Positions 16,280 to 22,107 of a stretch of 22,107 bases of DNA are shown one piece after another (the first letter of the stretch is position 1; every line of letters begins with the position of its first letter). A program made the translations under genes and the position numbers. The notes under the pieces were generated by a model that worked only from the letters and a program-made list of their open reading frames with translations, made no database searches and was not told the DNA's origin. Origin of the DNA: CAYQLK01 sp964426075. Lineage in GTDB: Bacteria > Patescibacteriota > Microgenomatia > CAYQLK01. The stretch spans positions 1 to 22,107 of the forward strand of contig CAYROP010000016.1 of NCBI GenBank assembly GCA_964426075.1. The letters run 5' to 3'.

Positions 16280-19200
16280 TATTTATCCTCTCCTTCTTTG
16301 TCTTCCTCATCTGAGGAGGCATTTTCTTCTAATTCGGTTAGTTCAGCTTCAGCTTCAGCATCTTCAGCAGATTCATCTTCGGTAATAACGGTTTGCGCTT
16401 CGACTGATTTGATGTCAGGGACGATTTCGGCGAGAATTTCTTCTTCAGCTACATCAGATTTGACTTCGGCTTTATCCTCAGATTTTGTGTCGGTTTTTTC
16501 GACTTCATCAATAATTGTTGCACCGAGTGCTTCGACATTTAATGAAAGTGATTGTAGTTCTTTGACCAAAACCTTGAATGATTCAGGAATTTGAGGAGTT
16601 GGAATTTCAGCTCCCTTAATAATTGCTTCAAAAGCCTTAGGTCGTCCAACAATATCGTCGGACTTGATAGTTAACATTTCCTGAAGAATATGAGCGGCTC
16701 CATAAGCTTCGAGTGCCCAAACCTCCATTTCTCCAAGACGCTGTCCACCCATCTGAGCTTTACCACCGAGTGGTTGCTGTGTAATGAGCGAGTAAGGTCC
16801 TGTTGAACGAGCGTGGGTTTTGTCCTCAACCATGTGGATAAGTTTGAGAATATAAGAAGTCCCAACAACAATTGGTCTGTCAAAAGCTTCTCCGGTGCGT
16901 CCGTCGTAAAGTGTGGTTTTGCCACCAACTGGAAGACCAGCTTTTTCAAACTGTTCAACAATTACATCTTCGTCAACTTCTTCGAATACCGGTAAGGCAA
17001 CTTTGTAACCTAGTTTTTCTGCAGAAATACCAAGGTGAGCCTCCATTAGCTGTCCAAGGTTCATACGAGCAAGAACAGATAGAGGGCTAATAATGATATC
17101 GACTGCTTTACCTTCAGCGGTGTGAGGCATATCGGCTTCTGGAACGATTTTAGAAATAACCCCTTTGTTACCGTGACGTCCACAAAGCTTGTCTCCAACA
17201 ACGACTTTTCGCATCTGAGCGATTTTGACGGTTATTTTCTTAATTGCACCTGGTTCTAGTTCGTCGCCGTCTGCACGCGACAGTACTTTAATACCAATGA
17301 CCGTACCGCGCTCTCCATGTGGAACTCTTAGCGAGGTGTCGCGAACTTCGCGAGCCTTTTCTCCAAAAATTGCTCTAAGTAAACGCTCTTCAGCGGTAAG
17401 TTCTGTTTCGCCTTTTGGAGCGATTTTTCCGACAAGAATATCGTTAGGTCCAACTTCAGCACCAATAACGATAATTCCATCTTCGTCTAGGTTAGCAAGA
17501 TCCTCTTCAGATACATTTGGAATATCGCGAGTGGTTTCTTCCTGACCCAGCTTGGTATCAACAACGACGGCAGTGTGCTCTTCGATGTGAACAGAAGTAA
17601 GAAGGTCAGACTTAACAAGCCTGTCTGAAATAACGATAGCGTCTTCGTAACCAAGACCATCAAAGCTCATGTAAGCAATGGTTAGGTTTTGACCGAGAGC
17701 TAACTCTCCACCTTCAGAAGCTGGACCGTCAACTAGAACATCGCCAGTTTTGATACTGTCACCTGTGTATACAAATGGTCTTTGTGAGTAACAAGTTGAT
17801 TGCTGTGAGCGAACAAACTTGCGGATTGGGTAAGTAACTAGTTCTTTGTCGCCTGTGTATTTGACTACGACTTTGTTAGCGTCAGCGAATTCGACCTTTC
17901 CGTCTTTTTCAGCAACAACAACACGCCCCATAGTTACAGAGACTGGATATTCCATTCCTGTACCAACTATTGGAGAATGCGGAATAAGAAGTGGTACGGC
18001 TTGACATTGCATGTGAGTACCCATCAAAGCACGGTTAGCATCGTCATGGCTAAGGAAAGGGATAAGTGAGGCTGAAGTTCCGATAATCTGGCGAGGAATA
18101 ATATCAATGTAATCTACATCAGTTGCAAGAGCGGTTGTGAATTCTCCCATATGGCGGATAGGTACACGGTTATCGAGGATTTGCCCGTCTTTTCCGATTT
18201 CTACCTCAGAGTGAGTGATGATTGCTTCGTCTTCGTCATTGGCGGTAATGTAAACGATTTCGTCGGTAACATAAGCCTTGTTATTTTTTTTGATAACTTT
18301 GCGATATGGAGCTTCAATAAATCCGAGTTCATTGATTCGAGCATAGAGGGCCAAATAGGTAACTAGACCAATGTTTGGACCTTCTGGGCTTCTAACTGGA
18401 CAAATACGAGAATACTGAGAAGAGTTAATATCACGAATCGAAAAAGCTGCGCGCTCTCTGGTAATACCACCAGTACCCATAACAGATAGTCTGCGCATGG
18501 TATCGACCTCGGCAAGTGGATTGGTTTGATCAAGAATCGTAGCCAACTGAGATGTACGGAAAAATTCGTTAATAGCTGACATGACTGGTCTGGCATTAAC
18601 AAGAGTGGCTGGAGTTGGTGGAATTTCTGGGTTGGCAGTGGTCATTCTTTCACGAATAACTCTTTCTAATCTCAAAATACCAACTCGGAAAGCGTTTTGT
18701 TGAGTTAATTCTCCAACAGAGCGAACACGGCGATTACCAAGGTGGTCGATGTCGTCAACTCTACCTTTGTTAAAACTTAGACCAACAAGGTATGCAATTG
18801 AGGCAAGAAGATCGGTCTTGTTGAGAATTAGCGGATTAACCTCTTCATCACTGCCGATTTTGACTAATGGTTTGACGTCTTTGAGTTTGCGGTCCATTTT
18901 GTAGCGACCAACTTCGGCTAGATTGTATCTGCGGTCATTGAAGAACATTCCTTCAACCATTGCACGAGCGGTATCAAGAACCAGTGGGTCACCTGGACGC
19001 ATACGGCGGTAGATTTCGATTAGGGCTTCGTCTGTGTTAGTAGTTGTGTCTTTGGCGAGAGTGTTGTGAATAAATTGAAGTTCTTCCTCTGGAAGGAATT
19101 TGAAAGCTTCCAAAATCTCTTCGTTACTGGACAAACCAATTGCTCTTAGGAATGTGGTAACTGGGAACTTGCGTCTGCGGTCGATCTTGACATTAATTGT

Positions 19201-19725
19201 GTCTGTTCGGGATAAAGAGAACTCAAGCCATGATCCTCTTAAAGGACGGATTTCGGCAGTGTATAGAATTTTACCAGTACCAGGATCCATAGCAGCTGAG
19301 TAATAAGCTCCTGGAGCACGAACGAGCTGGTGAACAATTGCACGCTCAACACCGTTAACAATAAAAGTGCCTCTTTCAAGCATCAATGGAATATCACAAA
19401 GAAAAACTTCTTGATTGATGGTTTCTTCGGTTTGTTTGTTGGTGAGTTTAGCATAAACCTTAAGAGGAGCATCGTAGGTTAGACCTTTTTCGACTGCTTC
19501 TTCGGGGGTAATGGCTGGTTTACCTAAAGTTAGTTTGGAGAATTCTAGACGATAGTTCTTGCCGGTAATATCCTCAATAGGATTGATTTCACGAATAACT
19601 TCTTCTAGTCCAGTGTCCAGGAATTTCTGAAAGGAAGTTTTGTGGATTTTGAGTAGATCAAGATTAGGAAGATTGGGAGTTTGGCGACCCCAATAAAGAC
19701 GTGTTTTGTAGTTTGTTTCAGCCAT
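16279..19725 (-). CDS. rpoB: RNA polymerase beta subunit
   Basis: This is the beta subunit, 1148 residues, starting MAETNYKTRLYWGRQ. The rifampicin region is at 388-417 (FFRTSQLATILDQ onward), then RICPVRSPEGPNIGL, GDKLCGRHGNKG and the C-terminal clamp MEVWALEAYGAA. Aligned with E. coli, positions 513 and 526 are both Thr (residues 396 and 409) instead of Gln and His. The last 79 residues or so are an unusual acidic tail with 32 Asp/Glu and 7 Lys. The ATG has no ribosome binding site despite a leader of about 170 nt. No rplJ/rplL is found upstream, unlike the common arrangement. Confidence 0.98.
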   Translation of the reverse strand: MAETNYKTRLYWGRQTPNLPNLDLLKIHKTSFQKFLDTGLEEVIREINPIEDITGKNYRLEFSKLTLGKPAITPEEAVEKGLTYDAPLKVYAKLTNKQTEETINQEVFLCDIPLMLERGTFIVNGVERAIVHQLVRAPGAYYSAAMDPGTGKILYTAEIRPLRGSWLEFSLSRTDTINVKIDRRRKFPVTTFLRAIGLSSNEEILEAFKFLPEEELQFIHNTLAKDTTTNTDEALIEIYRRMRPGDPLVLDTARAMVEGMFFNDRRYNLAEVGRYKMDRKLKDVKPLVKIGSDEEVNPLILNKTDLLASIAYLVGLSFNKGRVDDIDHLGNRRVRSVGELTQQNAFRVGILRLERVIRERMTTANPEIPPTPATLVNARPVMSAINEFFRTSQLATILDQTNPLAEVDTMRRLSVMGTGGITRERAAFSIRDINSSQYSRICPVRSPEGPNIGLVTYLALYARINELGFIEAPYRKVIKKNNKAYVTDEIVYITANDEDEAIITHSEVEIGKDGQILDNRVPIRHMGEFTTALATDVDYIDIIPRQIIGTSASLIPFLSHDDANRALMGTHMQCQAVPLLIPHSPIVGTGMEYPVSVTMGRVVVAEKDGKVEFADANKVVVKYTGDKELVTYPIRKFVRSQQSTCYSQRPFVYTGDSIKTGDVLVDGPASEGGELALGQNLTIAYMSFDGLGYEDAIVISDRLVKSDLLTSVHIEEHTAVVVDTKLGQEETTRDIPNVSEEDLANLDEDGIIVIGAEVGPNDILVGKIAPKGETELTAEERLLRAIFGEKAREVRDTSLRVPHGERGTVIGIKVLSRADGDELEPGAIKKITVKIAQMRKVVVGDKLCGRHGNKGVISKIVPEADMPHTAEGKAVDIIISPLSVLARMNLGQLMEAHLGISAEKLGYKVALPVFEEVDEDVIVEQFEKAGLPVGGKTTLYDGRTGEAFDRPIVVGTSYILKLIHMVEDKTHARSTGPYSLITQQPLGGKAQMGGQRLGEMEVWALEAYGAAHILQEMLTIKSDDIVGRPKAFEAIIKGAEIPTPQIPESFKVLVKELQSLSLNVEALGATIIDEVEKTDTKSEDKAEVKSDVAEEEILAEIVPDIKSVEAQTVITEDESAEDAEAEAELTELEENASSDEEDKEGEDK

Positions 19726-19900
19726 AAAAAATATTTAACAACAGGCAGCGAACTATTTATATGTAATTAAAGGAAATCTTTAGTTACCCGAGCCCTATTG
19801 CGAGGCACAACTTAAATGTTGCTTTTGATGCTCAAATCTTTCAGACAAAGACGACATTGACCACAAGAAATACTTCCTTGCAAGTCAAGTAGTTAAGCGA
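19726..19900 (-). promoter_or_regulatory. rpoB leader with 5' hairpin
   Basis: This untranslated leader is about 170 nt long. Its first structure is a hairpin at 19857-19888: TTGAC/GTCAA closes AAGGAA-GTA-TTTCTT with a small internal loop, starting about 6 nt from the predicted transcription start. A second GC-rich patch (19790-19805) could form a short stem. No ribosome binding site precedes the rpoB ATG. It could be an autoregulatory or stability element. Confidence 0.4.
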
Positions 19901-19929
19901 ATAATACATATATTTAAAATCTGTGTCAA
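19901..19929 (-). promoter_or_regulatory. rpoB-rpoC promoter
   Basis: TTGACA (19924-19929), 17-nt spacer, TATTAT (19901-19906, five of six). The predicted start is near 19894. Confidence 0.8.
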
Positions 19930-19974
19930 GAGGAATTATTAGAGGATTTGTTTTGGCAAAAGCCAATGGTTTTT

Positions 19975-20096
19975 CAATTACTTTAATTAGCACATCAAAA
20001 ATCCCAGCGCGATTTTTGATTCTCACTTTTTGCTCACTCTTTTGCTTATGCAAAAACCATGCCCGTTTACAAAAAGAGGTCTAATTAAAGTAATTG
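19975..20096. repeat. 122-bp nested palindromic element
   Basis: A perfect 16-bp inverted repeat, CAATTACTTTAATTAG at 19975-19990 and its complement at 20081-20096, encloses 90 bp. Inside are a 10-bp hairpin (19994-20003 with 20011-20020, loop CCAGCGC) and a smaller TTTTGC/GCAAAA hairpin near 20040-20055. A further TTGGC/GCCAA hairpin lies just outside (19954-19966). No target-site duplication is visible. It may be a MITE-like remnant, a bidirectional terminator after the 222-residue gene, or a structured RNA. The rest of the 395-bp gap between that gene and rpoB is the rpoB promoter and leader. Confidence 0.55.
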
Positions 20097-20120
20097 GATG
20101 CTAATTGATTAACTGTATTG

Positions 20121-20789
20121 TTAGCGAACAAAAAGACGAAAAATAAATAATCTATTTTGTGAGATATTGCCCATTTTTTTTAATTTTAAACCTAACGGAC
20201 TTGCTGAAATAGTATTAATATTTGAGACAGAGAATTTGATTGTATCCTTAGTTCTTGATGGTGAATAAACATATATATTATTAGACTTCCCTATTTGACC
20301 AACGACTTCTTTGAAATAATTATCGAATTTTTTTTGACTAAACTTAGAATTTTTATCTAACGATTTATATATTAGTCTTGTAGCCATCGATTGGCCTGTT
20401 TTTGCAATATGTTCAGTAGTTATCCAAAAGTAACTGTCATCCCTTTTTATTGCATCTTCGATAATTTCGCAGGTATTGTAAAAGTTGTTAATTTCCTTTA
20501 GTTGACTTTGATCAAAATCTGATGCAAAAAGATGTGAATATTGTTTCCAACTATTAATAGGTAATACAGAAGGATACTGATTTAAATCTCGTCTGAGCAA
20601 GTCCTTAACAACTTCAATTCGTTCTTCCGCAAGGAGGATTTCAGATAAAATAATTCTTGCAGCATTAGTTTTTTTATCTTTTTTTTGTGAATAGTAAACA
20701 ATCCATGCTATCGTCCCGGCAAGAATAGTCGTGAAACCACTGAAGTTATTAAGTATTAAAAATTCGTAAGATTTGTATAAAAAATCCAT
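20121..20789 (-). CDS. single-pass membrane protein, unknown function
   Basis: This 222-residue protein has one membrane helix (about 16-34), then a basic stretch QKKDKKTNAARIILSEILLAE that starts a long helical, partly coiled-coil cytoplasmic region. N-terminally anchored proteins with this helix-KK-AARI layout are common as unnamed accessory genes, sometimes on mobile or defence islands; the role is not known. The ATG is 5 bp after a hairpin with a T run and has no ribosome binding site. Low GC and monocistronic. The real gene is separated from rpoB by a palindromic element. Confidence 0.6.
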   Translation of the reverse strand: MDFLYKSYEFLILNNFSGFTTILAGTIAWIVYYSQKKDKKTNAARIILSEILLAEERIEVVKDLLRRDLNQYPSVLPINSWKQYSHLFASDFDQSQLKEINNFYNTCEIIEDAIKRDDSYFWITTEHIAKTGQSMATRLIYKSLDKNSKFSQKKFDNYFKEVVGQIGKSNNIYVYSPSRTKDTIKFSVSNINTISASPLGLKLKKMGNISQNRLFIFRLFVR

Positions 20790-20791
20790 AC

Positions 20792-20812
20792 AAAAACTGC
20801 CTTTGGGCAGTT
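20792..20812 (-). promoter_or_regulatory. hairpin with T run between promoter and start codon
   Basis: AACTGCC (20806-20812) pairs with GGCAGTT (20795-20801) around a 4-nt loop, followed by five T. It has terminator form but starts only about 3 nt from the predicted transcription start (20815), so a 5'-end stabilising or translation-masking hairpin is at least as likely. Confidence 0.6.
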
Positions 20813-20821
20813 ATTTGGTGA

Positions 20822-20850
20822 ATATTATTCCTATATTTTTATTTTGTCAA
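20822..20850 (-). promoter_or_regulatory. promoter of the 222-residue membrane protein
   Basis: Perfect TTGACA (20845-20850), 17-nt spacer, TAATAT (20822-20827, four of six). Confidence 0.6.
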
Positions 20851-20878
20851 AACTATTGTTTGTAAAATTAATTTTTTC

Positions 20879-20909
20879 AAGAAAAGGCCCCGTGGGTTTA
20901 GCACGGGGC
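20879..20909 (-). terminator. terminator of a short non-coding unit
   Basis: GCCCCGTG pairs with CACGGGGC over 8 bp (within 20886-20909) around a 7-nt loop, followed by TTTTCTT. No protein gene ends just before it on this strand, which implies that a short transcript between here and 21071 is terminated here. Confidence 0.8.
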
Positions 20910-20911
20910 GG

Positions 20912-21041
20912 GTGTGGGATTTAGGGCGGGCTGCCAAAGCACACAAGCATCGGAAAGTATAGTGCCCGTACCAAATGAGGGATTTATCGATCGTGTTCGT
21001 GAACGACCCACGAACGCCCTTGGTCAGCTAGTTACCCACAC
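20912..21041 (-). ncRNA. candidate structured RNA, unknown class
   Basis: This GC-rich stretch without a convincing ORF lies between two strong terminators. GTGTGGG (21035-21041) and CCCACAC (20912-20918) close the whole 130-nt segment. Inside, AGGGCG/CGCCCT (21015-21020 with 20923-20928) extends the closure. A 7-bp hairpin GTTCGTG/CACGAAC with a 7-nt loop (20995-21015) and CGGGC/GCCCG (20964-20968 with 20927-20931, competing by a base or two with the closing stem) complete a branched fold. A TAGAAT -10-like box (21046-21051) would start transcription at the closing helix, but no good -35 lies at the right distance. No SRP, RNase P, tmRNA or 6S signature is seen. With the terminator and the two promoter-region features it fills the 318-bp gap at 20790-21107. 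Confidence 0.4.
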
Positions 21042-21065
21042 AATAATTCTACACCTAAAGGTCAA

Positions 21066-21093
21066 GAAAATGCCCTCCTTTTGAGGGGAGGGC
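21066..21093 (-). terminator. terminator of the small exported peptide gene
   Basis: GCCCTCC (21087-21093) pairs with GGAGGGC (21072-21078), 8-nt loop, followed by ATTTTCTT. It is nearly identical to the terminator at 21508-21529. Confidence 0.85.
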
Positions 21094-21107
21094 TATGTGT
21101 ACTGAGA

Positions 21108-21278
21108 CTACCTCAGCTTGTCGCAGACCTGAGCGAACGGACTGCCGATGAGAGGAATGTTGTTTTGGCACTCCTCAGAGACCTGCGGGCTTTCGAAGCC
21201 ACCAGTAAGACTGATCGCGCCGCTTATGAGCGCGACGAATACGAGGGTGGTCCCGAAGACCTTGGTAAGGCTGGCCAT
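21108..21278 (-). CDS. small exported or membrane-anchored peptide with two Cys
   Basis: From the ATG at 21278 this is a 56-residue peptide. It has a short N terminus with one Lys, a hydrophobic segment (VFGTTLVFVALISGAISL, about 8-25) and a polar tail with two cysteines (EEC and QVC, 15 residues apart) that could form a disulfide outside the cell. Function unknown. AAGGAG lies 13 nt before the ATG and about 8 nt before a TTG three codons upstream, so the true start may be that TTG. It is monocistronic with a full-consensus promoter and a strong terminator. GC-rich compared with the core genes. An antisense frame across the same DNA is judged a shadow. Confidence 0.6.
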   Translation of the reverse strand: MASLTKVFGTTLVFVALISGAISLTGGFESPQVSEECQNNIPLIGSPFAQVCDKLR

Positions 21279-21297
21279 GAACAAACTTGTGCTCCTT

Positions 21298-21325
21298 CTG
21301 AAAGCTGAGATTTGTGAAAGTTCAG
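21298..21325 (-). promoter_or_regulatory. weak 5'-terminal hairpin
   Basis: CTGAA (21321-21325) and TTCAG (21298-21302) could pair around an 18-nt loop, from the predicted transcription start to just before the ribosome binding site. Only five base pairs. Confidence 0.2.
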
Positions 21326-21332
21326 TGTGGTA

Positions 21333-21361
21333 ATTATATCGCATTTGAGGCTAAATGTCAA
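21333..21361 (-). promoter_or_regulatory. consensus promoter of the small peptide gene
   Basis: Perfect TTGACA (21356-21361), 17-nt spacer, perfect TATAAT (21333-21338). The predicted start is near 21326. Confidence 0.9.
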
Positions 21362-21365
21362 GTAC

Positions 21366-21388
21366 TATGAGCCACTTTGTGGCTCATA
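21366..21388. repeat. 10-bp perfect hairpin beside the promoter
   Basis: TATGAGCCAC and its complement surround a TTT loop, 4 bp upstream of the -35 box. Three more pairs (GTA/TAC) extend it past a single bulged base. There is no T run, so it is more likely a protein-binding site than a terminator. The rest of 21389-21499 has no gene; it holds a 10-bp palindrome GCAAATTTGC (21405-21414) and a GCATTGG/CCAATGC hairpin (21464-21482). Confidence 0.6.
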
Positions 21389-21499
21389 TACTATAGTTAC
21401 TCGCGCAAATTTGCTCCGCATTTCGGTTAAGCTCATTCCTCACTTATTTTCGCTACGTCCTGCGCATTGGGAAATCCAATGCTAAGGTCTAAATTGAGC

Positions 21500-21529
21500 A
21501 AAAAAGAGCCCTCCTTTTTAGGGGAGGGC
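21500..21529 (-). terminator. terminator of the zinc-ribbon/MazG-like gene
   Basis: GCCCTCC (21523-21529) pairs with GGAGGGC (21508-21514), 8-nt loop, followed by TCTTTTTT. It lies 11 bp after the stop codon. Confidence 0.9.
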
Positions 21530-21539
21530 GTGGTCGATG

Positions 21540-22046
21540 TCATTCGTCGTCACGAGATTGCCTGAGGGTTGGAATTGGTAATTGGTCACGGTTTTCGTAA
21601 GGACTTAGTAGTCCGAGCAGGTCGACAAGCATCATACAGCAGGCTGCGACATCAGCGGCGTGCTCGAGTCGCAAATCCGAACCAGTACATCTCTCTGGGT
21701 CATGATCTGCTTCATAGAGGTCACACCCGCACACGTAGATGTCGTCGGGGTGGATTACGGCTACATGAAGTTTGGCAACATGCTGATGAACTTCTAGCAG
21801 TGCTTCGTCGATTGTTCTACCTAGCCAAGCTTCTCGCATGCCTTTGTGATGATTGACACGCATTTCGGCTTTGATAGCCTGAGCAAACCTGTCGACCATC
21901 TGGTCCATTGTTTGGAAGGTGGTATTGTCAGGACCAACCTCTTCACAGGCCATGCAGACGAGAGTCACACCTTGGAGAACATACATGTGGCCCTTTTCGC
22001 AGTGAGTAGGTAAAAACATGTCGATTGTCGAATCATCTCCGGCCAA
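21540..22046 (-). CDS. zinc-ribbon protein with MazG-like helices
   Basis: This 168-residue protein probably starts at TTG (22046), because AAGGAG lies exactly 7 nt before it. The N terminus has a Cys-x3-His ... Cys-x2-Cys set (C16, H20, C31, C34), a likely zinc ribbon. The rest is helical. DEALLEVHQHVAKLHVAV (80-97) and LEHAADVAACCMMLVDLLG (127-145) resemble the metal-binding helices of all-alpha NTP pyrophosphohydrolases (MazG type), with several usual Glu positions replaced by His. A central CGC...C group (106-120) may bind metal too. Activity is therefore uncertain. GC-rich: 35 of 60 in the row 21601-21660. Monocistronic with its own terminator; ends in TGA. Confidence 0.6.
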   Translation of the reverse strand: MAGDDSTIDMFLPTHCEKGHMYVLQGVTLVCMACEEVGPDNTTFQTMDQMVDRFAQAIKAEMRVNHHKGMREAWLGRTIDEALLEVHQHVAKLHVAVIHPDDIYVCGCDLYEADHDPERCTGSDLRLEHAADVAACCMMLVDLLGLLSPYENRDQLPIPTLRQSRDDE

Positions 22047-22080
22047 GGATATTCTCCTTTTTTGTTGTTAAGGTAGCAGA

Positions 22081-22107
22081 ATTATGGGATTAGTTTGGAA
22101 ATTAGTC
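22081..22107 (-). promoter_or_regulatory. promoter cut by the window edge
   Basis: CATAAT (22081-22086, five of six) is preceded by a 17-nt spacer and then GACT at the very edge. If the next two bases are TT, the -35 would be TTGACT, as in the GC-rich gene at 5613. Confidence 0.45.

Noticed and set aside
19841..20053. 70-codon minus-strand frame upstream of rpoB
   Set aside because: It contains the rpoB promoter, overlaps the palindromic element and lacks a ribosome binding site.
20912..21041. Integron attC site, tRNA, SRP RNA or RNase P RNA
   Set aside because: The paired ends do not match attC core sites, no cloverleaf with a T-loop is seen, and the conserved SRP and RNase P sequences are absent.
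21081..21308. 75-codon plus-strand frame across the small peptide gene
   Set aside because: It begins inside the terminator hairpin, has no promoter on that strand, and is explained by the GC-rich minus-strand gene.
21569..21856. 95-codon plus-strand frame inside the zinc-ribbon gene
   Set aside because: Antisense shadow of a GC-rich gene with a strong minus-strand ribosome binding site and terminator.

Overview
The window looks like a chromosomal segment of an AT-rich bacterium with small intergenic gaps, probably a Patescibacteria/CPR lineage (Microgenomates-like). That placement is inference. It rests on the character of RpoB and RpoC, on a free-standing rpoB-rpoC pair without rplJL upstream, and on many short orphan proteins. 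TGA is used as a normal stop (end of the 168-residue gene), so the recoded SR1/Gracilibacteria code is excluded. All genes I accept lie on the minus strand, so transcription runs from high to low coordinates.

Right end (19726-22107): four small non-core units. They are a 168-residue zinc-ribbon/MazG-like protein (TTG start), a 56-residue exported Cys-containing peptide, a candidate structured RNA of about 150 nt, and a 222-residue single-pass membrane protein. Each has its own promoter and/or terminator. Three of the four are clearly GC-rich compared with the rest of the window. Between the 222-residue gene and rpoB lies a 122-bp nested palindromic element.

Centre (6257-19725): rpoB and rpoC overlap as TAATG and are driven by a TTGACA-N17-TATTAT promoter with a structured leader. 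A promoter inside the 3' end of rpoC drives rpsL-rpsG-fusA. Instead of tuf, fusA is followed by a three-gene envelope-type cassette: a small YLDPGTGS membrane protein, a kinase-like/SAM-methyltransferase fusion, and a membrane-anchored sulfatase/LTA-synthase-like protein.

Left part (1-6256): a GC-rich orphan gene with its own promoter and terminator, a two-helix membrane protein, and an operon of a 673-residue Cys-free unknown protein, a PIG-L/LmbE-type deacetylase and an APH-like kinase. That operon starts with a 180-nt leader containing mutually exclusive antiterminator and terminator helices. tuf follows from its own strong promoter, so fusA and tuf are separated by about 8 kb.

Across the window the promoters are close to sigma-70 consensus, nearly always with a 17-nt spacer, and several predicted transcripts begin with a hairpin within a few nucleotides of the start site. 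The strongest candidates for something undescribed are the attenuator-controlled operon around the 673-residue protein, the structured RNA at 20885-21041, and the set of GC-rich self-contained units.
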